DNA of 17,548 bases, from assembly GCA_013298375.1 (NCBI GenBank), contig JAAFHM010000034.1, positions 1 to 17,548 on the forward strand, given 5' to 3'. The position numbers were made by a program, and so were the translations under genes. The notes below the pieces were generated by a model that saw only the letters and a list, made by a program, of their open reading frames with translations, was not told the origin of the DNA and did no database searches. Shown piece by piece: positions 1 through 7,985 of this stretch. The DNA comes from Ignavibacteria bacterium. GTDB taxonomy: Bacteria > Bacteroidota > Ignavibacteria > Kapaibacteriales > UBA4661. The first letter of the stretch is position 1; each line of letters starts with the position of its first letter.

Positions 1-680
1 GCGGTCGGAATACGTCGTGTCTTGACCTCTGATAACCTGAATAGAGGCACGGGCATTTTCACCATTCGGCAACACTTTTCCGGCTCAAGAACAGAGATGG
101 TATGCCGCAGTCGGCTATTGACGATGAGACCACCTTGCAAGCCAACTTGCACAAATGGTTGGAAAATACCGATACTTAAAGGATTCCAAGCTACATACGG
201 ACTGAGAGTAATCATCGTAAAATTTAATTCCGCTAAGTGGCGGAACAGCGTCGGAATAGAGAACGATAGCTCTGGGCGGGTTGGTGAACGGAAAGAGAGT
301 GTCTCGTATTCCCTGAAAGCCGCATTGATATTGCGATTTTCGTACATCAGGCGAGCGCCGATGTTCACCGTTCCTAAGCGCCACGTTGCGTTTGGCGTGA
401 GTAAATTTTTCTCATACATCAGCCCAGCTACTAAGCCCGCACCTACGCCACCGTTAAATTTGCATTGGCAGGAATCGGTCACAAACGAGCCGTTCTGTAC
501 ATTAAAGCCAGGACCAGCAATGACACCAATCACATCCGGCACAACACGCCGACCAAGTTCCAACGGCGACGACCGCTCATTATCTTGAGCGAAAAGGTTT
601 GTTTGTGCTGCCAAACCAAGGCTTGCCACGCAAGCAACCATCAATAGTGCGCGAAAACGGAAATGTGGTGAGAGGAACAT
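1..680 (-). CDS. Outer-membrane beta-barrel-like protein, C-terminally cut by window edge, probably frameshifted
   Basis: The frame opens at the ATG at 678-680 and stays open to the window edge, so the gene is partial. The first ~32 residues look like a signal peptide: basic MFLSPHFRFRA, a hydrophobic stretch, then a likely cut after LFAQ. The rest alternates short polar and aromatic/hydrophobic strands (for example GGVGAGLVAGLMYEKN and VNIGARLMYENRNI) with a CQC pair near residue 70, as in outer-membrane barrels of this phylum. After residue ~200 the reading turns implausible (EKCCRMVKMP). The neighbouring frame then gives a natural continuation (VLPNGENARASIQV), which suggests one lost base in the A4 run at 76-79. 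The gene lies 119 bases downstream of the OmpA-type gene on the same strand and has its own candidate promoter. It may carry an OmpA domain beyond the edge, but that is not visible. The family is not identified. Confidence 0.7.
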   Translation of the reverse strand, partial: MFLSPHFRFRALLMVACVASLGLAAQTNLFAQDNERSSPLELGRRVVPDVIGVIAGPGFNVQNGSFVTDSCQCKFNGGVGAGLVAGLMYEKNLLTPNATWRLGTVNIGARLMYENRNINAAFREYETLSFRSPTRPELSFSIPTLFRHLAELNFTMITLSPYVAWNPLSIGIFQPFVQVGLQGGLIVNSRLRHTISVLEPEKCCRMVKMPVPLFRLSEVKTRRIPT

Positions 681-741
681 GGTCAAATGAGGAAAAATGG
701 AACAAAGGACAAACAAGAGCAGCAAGGACAATTTACCATGT

Positions 742-773
742 CTAAATTATCAAACGAATGAGAGAAATACAAA
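742..773 (-). promoter_or_regulatory. Candidate Bacteroidota-type promoter for the barrel-like gene
   Basis: Read on the minus strand, TTTG (770-773) is followed after 20 bases by TAATTTAG (742-749). This is close to the Bacteroidota -33 TTTG and -7 TAnnTTTG pair at its usual 19-21 spacing. It would give a leader of about 55 bases before the ATG at 680. An AATGTT-like small inverted repeat (AATTGT and ACAATT, 772-789) overlaps the -33 end. That repeat may be a weak hairpin behind the upstream gene or a coincidence. Confidence 0.4.
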
Positions 774-799
774 TTGTTCCTGCACAATTCTCACACATC

Positions 800-2947
800 T
801 TACTCCGGCTGAATCGGCGTTTCAACGACAATCGTCACAGTACGGCAGTAAAAGCGCCCTTCCGGTATCTCGGTGTCGTAAAGCAACACGGTTTTTCCCA
901 GACCACGCACTTCTGCTTTTTTTGCCAAATCCAGTGCCGACGCTGTTTCGCGGGCGCGGGCTTTGGAGAGGCGCAGCGAGTAGTCAAGCGGGTTCGTGTA
1001 GTCGGTATAGCCCGAAATGCGCACCGTTGCTTCTTGTGCGATTTGTGTTTTGATAAAAGAAGCAATACGATTTTGAATTGTCGTCAAATTCGATTTGTCG
1101 AAATCAAACAAAATCAGGCTGTAACGGTCAATTTCGCGGTCTTTGAGGCGCTCGCGGCGCTTGCGCAATATCGTTATCTGCTCCACTGGCGACGAGCCTT
1201 TGGTCGAAAGGCGATTGCCGCTATCGTCCACAGCCGAGAGCGAATATTCAAGTGGTGTCGGCGCACGTGGCACGGTGGTTTGGTTTTCCGTAATATTCCA
1301 ATCCAAAACCGCAGGAATAGCGCCTGTTCCGCGAAACTCTTTCAACACCTGCCCGTCCTGCCCCACCGTGACGCGCCATTCCTTGACGTTGCCCGAAGGT
1401 AGTTTTATACGTGGTCGCAAGCGAATAATCGGTGGCGAGACCGTCCGCACGGTGTCTTGCGTTTTGATAGGTTCGAGAATTTCCCATGTATCGGAGGAAA
1501 ATTCCGCTCGGCGATTTTCCTGCACAACTTCGGTATCGTAGAGTTTGGTATTAGAAACCGTCGGCGTTGCGGGGAGATTGCGGACTTGAATTGGCATTCG
1601 TGCGGTGTCAATATTCCAAACATTGGTCAAATAATCACGCACCGCCTTGGCGCGACGGTACGAAAGCGCCGTGTTTCCGCGCTCTCCCGCCGCCGTATTG
1701 TCGTTGCAGCCCGTGATGGTGAGTTTGGCGTTTGGATGCGCCAACATTCTCCGCCCGACGATGTTCATAATGTGGTGATAGGTCTCCAGCATTTCGTAGT
1801 TATGCAGCTTATCCACATAAAAATCATTGATATCACGTTTTGAAAGGCGGTCGTAGCGTTCGGGAATATTGTCACTGCCTTGCTCAAAAAAGACATAGGG
1901 CAGAAGCGGGCGCAAATTCGTGGATAAAAATTCTTCAATGCGAAAAGTCACGTTGCTGAGTTCCTTGCCGTCGCGCTCCACACCAACGGCGGTGAGCGAT
2001 GCGGAAAGTTCCTTGCCCCCAACCTCAACGCCTGTTTTCGGTGTTGGCTCTGACGGCGTATCGCCTTTGCTGGGCGGCGTAACGACCGTAACAGGCGTAC
2101 TATCGCGCACAAGCGGCGGAGGTGCTTCAGCGCTGGTGGTGTCGATAATTTTGCGCTCCGGCGCAAACTTCAGCGCAATGCCCGCACGAATTTGATGAAC
2201 GCTCCAAGCACCATTTAATGCGGCACTTGGAATAACGGGCGTAAGCGGAAAGGAGTAAAACACCTCCGGCGTAATATAAACCGTGCGCTTGGCGTTGAGT
2301 GGGATTTCCCATGCCAAGCCGCCCATGAGCGAAATATTGTAAACGTTGGCATCGGGAATGCTGCTTTTCACGACATTGCGCAATCGGCTTCGAGTGCTAT
2401 CAAAAAGAACCGAAGCGTCAAATGTTTCTTCTTTCTGCTCGAACTCGCGCTGCACCATGTATCCGGCTCTTGCGCCGAGAAGAATGGTCAATCCGTCGTC
2501 GGTGCGCGTCAAGCCCGTAAGCGGCTTTATTGTGAAAAATGCCTCCAATCCTACGCTCCGCAGTTTTGCCTCAACAACATGAAAAAAACTACTGCCCACA
2601 ATCGGTGAGCCATTGATATTCTGCAATGCCGTCAAAGGATTGCTTTCAGTGCTTTGAAAAAGCCCCGGTGTAGGCGTGTAGCTTGCGCGAAGCGAAAAAC
2701 CGAAAGCATTACTCATTGGAATATCGAACATTGCGCCTAGTGCATAAGCGTTGCTGACGGCATCGGTAAATTGCGGGCAGCAATTGGGTACGCCCGGCAA
2801 TTTCGCAAAATTAGCGCGGTGCATATTGTAAGCGAACTGCCCGAAAACACCAAAGCGTGTACGAGCGGAAGAATCCAGCTTTTGTGCGGCAAGCGGCATT
2901 TGCAGGGCAAAAAGCGCCAGAGTCAAGAACAGTAATCGCTTTTTCAT
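800..2947 (-). CDS. Outer-membrane protein with two OmpA-like peptidoglycan-binding domains
   Basis: This 715-residue protein opens with a signal peptide (MKKRLLFLTLALFALQMPLAAQ). Residues ~25-262 form a beta-barrel-like domain, and ~265-305 a Pro/Thr/Ser linker. The first OmpA-like domain spans ~350-487 (FFEQGSDNIP, TGCND, LSYRRAKAV, ENRRAEF). An FlgD/Ig-like segment follows at ~505-590, then a second OmpA-like domain at ~608-708 (LFDFDKSNL, SGYTD, LSKARA). In OmpA the Asp of the G-x-x-D motif and the Arg of LSxxRA bind peptidoglycan diaminopimelate. Both are present in both copies (D416/R432 and D649/R664), so each domain may bind the wall, although the first has GCND where GHTD is usual. 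The ATG overlaps the stop of the upstream T9SS-protein gene as ATGA, so the two are almost certainly co-transcribed and translationally coupled. The role inferred is anchoring the outer membrane or a surface structure to peptidoglycan. Confidence 0.9.
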   Translation of the reverse strand: MKKRLLFLTLALFALQMPLAAQKLDSSARTRFGVFGQFAYNMHRANFAKLPGVPNCCPQFTDAVSNAYALGAMFDIPMSNAFGFSLRASYTPTPGLFQSTESNPLTALQNINGSPIVGSSFFHVVEAKLRSVGLEAFFTIKPLTGLTRTDDGLTILLGARAGYMVQREFEQKEETFDASVLFDSTRSRLRNVVKSSIPDANVYNISLMGGLAWEIPLNAKRTVYITPEVFYSFPLTPVIPSAALNGAWSVHQIRAGIALKFAPERKIIDTTSAEAPPPLVRDSTPVTVVTPPSKGDTPSEPTPKTGVEVGGKELSASLTAVGVERDGKELSNVTFRIEEFLSTNLRPLLPYVFFEQGSDNIPERYDRLSKRDINDFYVDKLHNYEMLETYHHIMNIVGRRMLAHPNAKLTITGCNDNTAAGERGNTALSYRRAKAVRDYLTNVWNIDTARMPIQVRNLPATPTVSNTKLYDTEVVQENRRAEFSSDTWEILEPIKTQDTVRTVSPPIIRLRPRIKLPSGNVKEWRVTVGQDGQVLKEFRGTGAIPAVLDWNITENQTTVPRAPTPLEYSLSAVDDSGNRLSTKGSSPVEQITILRKRRERLKDREIDRYSLILFDFDKSNLTTIQNRIASFIKTQIAQEATVRISGYTDYTNPLDYSLRLSKARARETASALDLAKKAEVRGLGKTVLLYDTEIPEGRFYCRTVTIVVETPIQPE

Positions 2948-5900
2948 CGGATAACCTCCATTCTACGGGTTTTGCGGTCGGTTGGTGTTTGGAGAACGTA
3001 GAAATACACGCCAGAGGGCAAGCGATTCACCTCCAAATCCAGCGAATACGCACCCGGCTCTAAACGGTCGGTCATTGCTTGCAGCACCGCCTCGCCCATC
3101 ATGGAATACACCGTTATCGTGGTCAAACCGCGCTCCAAGAGCGAAAAATCAATCGTTGTTACGTCGGAAGCAGGATTTGGCTTGTTTTGTGCAAGCGTCG
3201 TGCGCGTTGTGGCTGCCGTCACAAGCCGCATTCCACCTTCTAAGCAAATACGCTGCAAGATGAATTTCCCTCGCACACCCGCGCTGTCGAACGCGATGCA
3301 ACTTGCGCCCGTGCTGCCGAGCGCTTCCAGATTTTCAATCGTAATCAACGTTCCCGATGTGCTGCCGAGCGTCGCTTGGAACGCCACACGACCCAAAATA
3401 CTATCGGCAGGAATTGGCGAAGGCAGCATCAGGGTAACGGGCTGCAAACGCGATGAACCCACGATTGTTCCTTTGTCGGCGGCAAGCGGCACGAGCGTTG
3501 AGAAATCATATCGCAAAACAAAGCGGAAGCCCGTCACGCCAGCCTCGCGGAGATATTGCGGATTGCGAAGGCGAATAGGCAAACTTGTCGTGTCGCTGAT
3601 ACCCGCAGAAATCGAATCCGTCCAAAGCCGCGCCGTTGCTGCCAGTGTTCGTGCTGAAAGCGTGACTCGTGCGGGCTGTTTGTTACAATCAAACCCGTAG
3701 TTGGACAAAACCTCAATACCGTTCGGCGTAATTTTCGAGTCCGGGCAGGCAGAGCCAACATACCGAACGCGCATCACGGCTGTCGCACGGGGTGGCGTGG
3801 GATTCGGCGAAACGCTTTCAATGATAAATAGGGAATCGGGCGAGTAAAATGGCGCTCGCCATGTGATAGGCAGATTGCCCGTGTTACGCAGTGAGAGTGT
3901 ATCGCTAACAGGCGTATTCGGAGGAACGTCGCCCAAAGAGCGGCTGACAATATTGGGTAAATCAATCGTTGGAAAGCGGCTCACAAACTCAAAATCCAAA
4001 ACATTTTTCACGGCAGAGAGCGTCGTTGTTGTTGAAGAGCCGTTTACAGCATTGGATGTTATCGTAATTGTTGCATTGACCGCACCTTGTGTGGTGGGAA
4101 GCGGTCGGAAGACAACGGGAATTGTTGCCGAGGCGTTTCTTGCCAATCGCAAAGGCAGTATTGGCGCTTGTACCGAAAAAAGTGTCGAAGATGGTGTAAT
4201 AGCGTTCACCACCAAATCCTGTCCTCCCGTATTTGTGATGCTGATTTGCCCATTGGACGAGGTTTCGCAGACCAATGTTCCAAAAGAAACCGACGGCGTT
4301 GCGGCGATGTAAGGGCGGAGAATTGTGGCGCTGACGCTGATGGTTTGCGCCCGTCCACACGTGTCGGTGAACGTTCCCGTTGCAGAAGCGTCAACCGCAC
4401 TACCAAGAAAATTCACTCGCACCTGCGACGAGCCGCCAACAGGTGTTTCCGGCGGGTCGAATTGCAACGAAAAAGGGCTGGCAATGCTAAAGGAAGTAGC
4501 GCCCCAGCGTATAGGAATTGTCCCAGTATTGAAAACCGTGATAACATCTTGGGCGGCGGCATTAGGAAGAATATTCACAAAATTGACTGTCATGCGGGAA
4601 AGCCGAAAACTCACGGAATCTTTCGCGCCGTTCAATGCCGCATTAAAGGTCGGCGTTCCATCGGCATTCGACACAATGCGGAGTGTGTCGGTGATAGCGC
4701 CCGTGCGGTTCGGGCGGAAGCGTATCTGCACAGTGCGCGATTGCCCGGACGGAATAGAAAGCGGCAATGCGGGCGTTTGTACCAAGGAAAACGCACCATT
4801 GCTTGTTCCGGCAATCCGTAAATCCGTGATAACAAGGTCATTCGCATCGTTGCCCGTGTTTGCTATAGATTGCGTGATGACGTTTTCCGTTTCGCAGACC
4901 AAACGCCCAAAACTGACGGGAACAGCAAGCCCGATGGTAGGATTGGGTCGGTTGACGGTAATCTGCGCGATAATGGGCGTTTCGACTCCACAGAGATCAA
5001 CAATACGCCATGTTTCACGAAAAACACCCGCCGTACTTGTGTTCACAGGGCGCACCGTTACTGTCGTTTCTTCATCGGGCTGTAAAATAGTTGTGGGAAT
5101 TGTTACCAAAAAATTTGCACTACTGATGGGCAAAATTGGCTGCGGTGTCGTTCCATTATTACGAATAGTAAAGGTCTGTGCGGGTGCTGTGGAACCACGC
5201 ACTACGGAACCAAAGTCCAACAACTGCTTCGACACCGTAATTCTTACGGCATCGTTGCGTACCCGAAAATTTACCGTTGTACTGCCCGCAATTTGTCCCG
5301 TAGGCGCATTGGCGGCATTGGAAAAGAGGGTCATTGCGACAGTATCAAAGTCCAAAATACTTGTCAGACGTGGCGTATAGCGCACGGTAAGTTCCCGCGA
5401 GGTATTGAACGTTACTGCCAAAGGGTTTTGAGGCGAAAGGTTCGCTGGGCTGACAATCTGAAAGTCTGGATGATTAAACGTTGCACCGGTGACGTTCAAA
5501 GTCACCTGCCCGGAATTATAGATTTTCAGTGTTGTATCTTTGAAAGGCGCATCTCGACCGGGACAAATAAAATCGCCGAGATAAAGCCTTGTGCTACGAA
5601 TAGGCGTTTCTATGCCCTGAACGATATTGCGGGCGGTGATATTGGGCGGGTTTTGGACGGTCTGGGCGGTAAACTCAAACGTTGAGCCAAAAAGACATTC
5701 GGAATTGCGGGGAGAATACTGAAAGCCGCGAACAAGCTGCCCTGCCACAGCGCCATTAAATCGTGCCGTCAGTGAAAGAGTTGCATTCGTTGGTAGAGTG
5801 ACAATAAAGCGCGAAAGTTGACCGGGGGCGTTCACAAGACGTGGGGCGGGATCGGTGTTCACAATCGTAAAGTTTGGATCAAGCGTAAGAGGGATGCTCC

Positions 5901-6498
5901 ATTCTAACGGCACTGTGCCACTATTACGCATCCATGGGAAGGTTGCCGTGACGGGCGTATTCGGAGCAACAGTGCCAAAATCGAAGACTTGGCTAAAAAG
6001 TTCAAAAGCGCTGCGCTCACGACGACCCGTGAGATTCACCAGAATCGGATCCGGAATCGGTGTTCCGTCATCTTCTACCGTCATAATGCGCAACTGCGCA
6101 GTGCGCGTGCCAAGCACCATACTGTTAAAACGAATCTCGACTGACGTACCTTGAATCGGCACATTTGTTGGCAAGGTTGTTGGCTGCGTAACGGTGAAAT
6201 CCAAAGCATTAGTACCGCTCAGGGTTATGGAAACAATGCGCCCCGTGATGCGTTGCTTTGCAACACCACGGGTAATCGTTACCGTCCCAACTGCCGAAAC
6301 GGGATTGTCACAAACCTGCACAAAATTGAGGCTATCAATAGTTACGGCATTTAATCGCGCAGAAGATTTGCCCTTTGGCGATGCCCATGCCGTAAAAACG
6401 TTTGACGATTGTGCGGAGAGCGTATCGGCAGAACAGAACAGCCATAGCACAACAGCGATGTTTGCTATCAAACCAACAATTCGGGACGCAAAAAGCAT
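2944..6498 (-). CDS. Large secreted Ig/ASH-repeat protein with cohesin-like region and T9SS sorting domain
   Basis: The protein has 1184 residues. Residues 1-30 are a signal peptide ending SAQ. From ~53 to ~950 it consists of Ig-like repeats of the ASH/HYDIN or choice-of-anchor D kind, recognisable by FGxV/FGxL starts and TNTG or RNNGT turns. They alternate between a unit with an early Cys (for example VSFGRLVCET, 528) and a unit with a later Cys (for example DLCG, 501), giving four pairs with a period near 210-220 residues. Residues ~952-1085 resemble a cohesin-like beta-sandwich (SAGISDTTSLPIRLRN, GFRFVLRYD). The C-terminus from ~1102 is a type A T9SS sorting domain: QNKPNPASD, ITVYSMMGE, LPSGVYFYVLQT and a basic end. 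Such proteins cross the outer membrane through T9SS and are often left at the surface. It is first in the envelope operon, and its stop overlaps the OmpA-type start. Ligand unknown. Confidence 0.9.
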   Translation of the reverse strand: MLFASRIVGLIANIAVVLWLFCSADTLSAQSSNVFTAWASPKGKSSARLNAVTIDSLNFVQVCDNPVSAVGTVTITRGVAKQRITGRIVSITLSGTNALDFTVTQPTTLPTNVPIQGTSVEIRFNSMVLGTRTAQLRIMTVEDDGTPIPDPILVNLTGRRERSAFELFSQVFDFGTVAPNTPVTATFPWMRNSGTVPLEWSIPLTLDPNFTIVNTDPAPRLVNAPGQLSRFIVTLPTNATLSLTARFNGAVAGQLVRGFQYSPRNSECLFGSTFEFTAQTVQNPPNITARNIVQGIETPIRSTRLYLGDFICPGRDAPFKDTTLKIYNSGQVTLNVTGATFNHPDFQIVSPANLSPQNPLAVTFNTSRELTVRYTPRLTSILDFDTVAMTLFSNAANAPTGQIAGSTTVNFRVRNDAVRITVSKQLLDFGSVVRGSTAPAQTFTIRNNGTTPQPILPISSANFLVTIPTTILQPDEETTVTVRPVNTSTAGVFRETWRIVDLCGVETPIIAQITVNRPNPTIGLAVPVSFGRLVCETENVITQSIANTGNDANDLVITDLRIAGTSNGAFSLVQTPALPLSIPSGQSRTVQIRFRPNRTGAITDTLRIVSNADGTPTFNAALNGAKDSVSFRLSRMTVNFVNILPNAAAQDVITVFNTGTIPIRWGATSFSIASPFSLQFDPPETPVGGSSQVRVNFLGSAVDASATGTFTDTCGRAQTISVSATILRPYIAATPSVSFGTLVCETSSNGQISITNTGGQDLVVNAITPSSTLFSVQAPILPLRLARNASATIPVVFRPLPTTQGAVNATITITSNAVNGSSTTTTLSAVKNVLDFEFVSRFPTIDLPNIVSRSLGDVPPNTPVSDTLSLRNTGNLPITWRAPFYSPDSLFIIESVSPNPTPPRATAVMRVRYVGSACPDSKITPNGIEVLSNYGFDCNKQPARVTLSARTLAATARLWTDSISAGISDTTSLPIRLRNPQYLREAGVTGFRFVLRYDFSTLVPLAADKGTIVGSSRLQPVTLMLPSPIPADSILGRVAFQATLGSTSGTLITIENLEALGSTGASCIAFDSAGVRGKFILQRICLEGGMRLVTAATTRTTLAQNKPNPASDVTTIDFSLLERGLTTITVYSMMGEAVLQAMTDRLEPGAYSLDLEVNRLPSGVYFYVLQTPTDRKTRRMEVIR

Positions 6499-6825
6499 GA
6501 TGGTAGGGATTGGATAAACATATTAGGGATTGACGAAGAAAAGCATTGTTCCTCATGGCATCTTAACGCAAAAATTAGACCAAAAAATACAGACCGTCGG
6601 TCATGCACGAAAGTATGCGCTGTTGCTGCATTGCAAACTTACACATTTTCTCGGAAACACCGCATTACCGCGTTTCATTCTAAAACACCCTTTCGGGCTT
6701 GCGTCTCAGTTTGATGATTGCTCTCCATCAAGAGTAGAAGAGCATGAAAACAGCGTAAAAATTGGATATTTCGCAAGAAATAGCGAGATTGCCGCCTTCA
6801 TCATTCTTCATATTCTTTTTTTGCT
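6499..6825. other. Divergent intergenic region, 327 bases
   Basis: This spacer separates the envelope operon (leftward) from the PLP-enzyme gene (rightward). A long plus-strand frame runs through it into the PLP gene, but its sequence is unlike a protein and it is out of frame with the PLP gene. The only structured motif I see is a perfect odd palindrome, GACCGTCGGTC at 6592-6602, which could be an operator half-site pair but is short. I find no RNA gene, no clear promoter for the rightward gene and no terminator. Confidence 0.5.
6515..6522 (-). promoter_or_regulatory. Possible -7 box of the envelope operon
   Basis: TATGTTTA on the minus strand matches TAnnTTTG in all but the last base and lies 16 bases before the ATG at 6498. 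No convincing -33 TTTG is found at 19-21 bases upstream, and the leader would be very short, so this is a weak call. The gene has no visible Shine-Dalgarno sequence. Confidence 0.28.
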
Positions 6826-7944
6826 ATGCACACCGAAACTTTTGCCATACACGCCGGACGGCGTATTGACCCTACAACAAAAGCTGTTGCAGCACCTATC
6901 GTTCTTTCAACAACATTCCAACACGCTCCCGACAGCAGCTATGACCCATACCTCTATTCTCGCTATGACAACCCCAACCGTGCTGCACTGGAAGAGTGCG
7001 TTGCGGGCTTGGAAGTCGGAAAACAGGGACTTGCATTTGCTTCCGGCATGGCAGCAGCTACGGCGCTTGTTCATACAATGTTGAAGGCGGGTGACCATAT
7101 TATTATGCCGTCGGATTGCTATTTCACGATGCGTCGGCTGGTGCGGGAATTATATGGCGAATGGGGATTGGAGGCGAGTTTCGTGGATATGAGCGATTTG
7201 GCGGCGGTAGAAGCAGCGATAAAGCCCAATACGCGCCTTGTCTGGACAGAAACGCCGTCGAATCCGGGGCTGTTTCTCACCGATATTGCTGCCGTTGCTG
7301 AAATTGCCCATAAAGCAGGCGCACTCTGCGTTTGCGATAACACGTGGGCAACACCACTTCTGCAAAAGCCCCTTGAACTTGGTTGTGATGCGGTGTTCCA
7401 TTCCAGTACAAAATATCTTGCCGGACATAGCGATGTTTTGGGCGGTATCGTCGTTACTCGTGATGAGGGAGCAGTTTATGAGCGTTTGCGGTTGTATCAA
7501 AAAGTCACGGGCGGAGTACCGTCGCCGTTTGATTGTTGGCTTACTCTGCGGAGTATCTCGACGCTTCCTCAGCGCATGAAAGCGCATTGCGAAAATGCAA
7601 TGAAGGTCGCACAGTTTCTTGCCTCGCACCCGAATGTTGAAAAAGTCCATTTTCCGGGCTTGCCAGAGAACCGCTTCCACGCTTTGGCAAAGCGCCAGAT
7701 GAAGGATTTTGGCGGCATGGTTTCGTTTGAGGTTAAAGGCGGTTGGGATGCGGCAATTGCTGTTTGCGGCAAGGTCAAGATTTTCACCTGCGCCACGAGC
7801 CTTGGGGCGGTCGAAAGCCTGATGGAACATCGCGCATCGGTTGAGGGCGTGGACTCGCCCACGCCGCATGGTTTAATCAGGCTTTCAGTCGGTTTGGAGC
7901 ATTATGATGATTTGATTGTGGACTTATCGCAAGCGCTGGGGTGA
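6826..7944 (+). CDS. Trans-sulfuration family PLP enzyme (cystathionine gamma-synthase/beta-lyase/gamma-lyase type)
   Basis: The protein has 372 residues, the usual length for the Cys/Met-metabolism PLP family. The N-terminus (TFAIHAGRRID) is typical of the family and supports this ATG, although no Shine-Dalgarno sequence precedes it. Visible family motifs are YSRYDNP (44-50, phosphate-contacting Tyr/Arg from the neighbouring subunit), ASGMAA (72-77), ETPSNP (142-147), CDNTWATP with D171 (pyridine nitrogen), SSTKYLAGHSDVLGG with the Schiff-base lysine K196, ATSLGAVESLMEH (323-335) and IRLSVGLE with R352 (substrate carboxylate). Members act in the cytoplasm on cystathionine, homoserine esters or related substrates in methionine/cysteine metabolism. 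Sequence alone does not decide which reaction. HRASVEG stands where many members have HPASM, so substrate preference may differ. It is a single gene, convergent with the CorC/HlyC-type gene 41 bases away. Confidence 0.92.
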   Translation: MHTETFAIHAGRRIDPTTKAVAAPIVLSTTFQHAPDSSYDPYLYSRYDNPNRAALEECVAGLEVGKQGLAFASGMAAATALVHTMLKAGDHIIMPSDCYFTMRRLVRELYGEWGLEASFVDMSDLAAVEAAIKPNTRLVWTETPSNPGLFLTDIAAVAEIAHKAGALCVCDNTWATPLLQKPLELGCDAVFHSSTKYLAGHSDVLGGIVVTRDEGAVYERLRLYQKVTGGVPSPFDCWLTLRSISTLPQRMKAHCENAMKVAQFLASHPNVEKVHFPGLPENRFHALAKRQMKDFGGMVSFEVKGGWDAAIAVCGKVKIFTCATSLGAVESLMEHRASVEGVDSPTPHGLIRLSVGLEHYDDLIVDLSQALG

Positions 7945-7985
7945 GAAGCCGATAGAATCTCATTAAAATAAGCGTAGCGTTTACT

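Noticed and set aside
4325..5380. 351-residue plus-strand frame inside the T9SS-protein gene
   Set aside because: The minus strand has a signal peptide, repeats and a T9SS tail; this frame is a shadow.
6592..6602. GACCGTCGGTC palindrome as a TetR-type operator
   Set aside because: Only five pairs, no regulator gene nearby and no aligned promoter; noted in the intergenic entry but not called.
6530..7084. 184-residue plus-strand frame through the divergent spacer
   Set aside because: It overlaps the PLP-enzyme gene out of frame and has no protein-like composition.
7945..7985. Bidirectional terminator between the convergent PLP-enzyme and CorC/HlyC-type genes
   Set aside because: Only weak four-pair complementarity and no T-run; termination here is likely but no hairpin can be supported.
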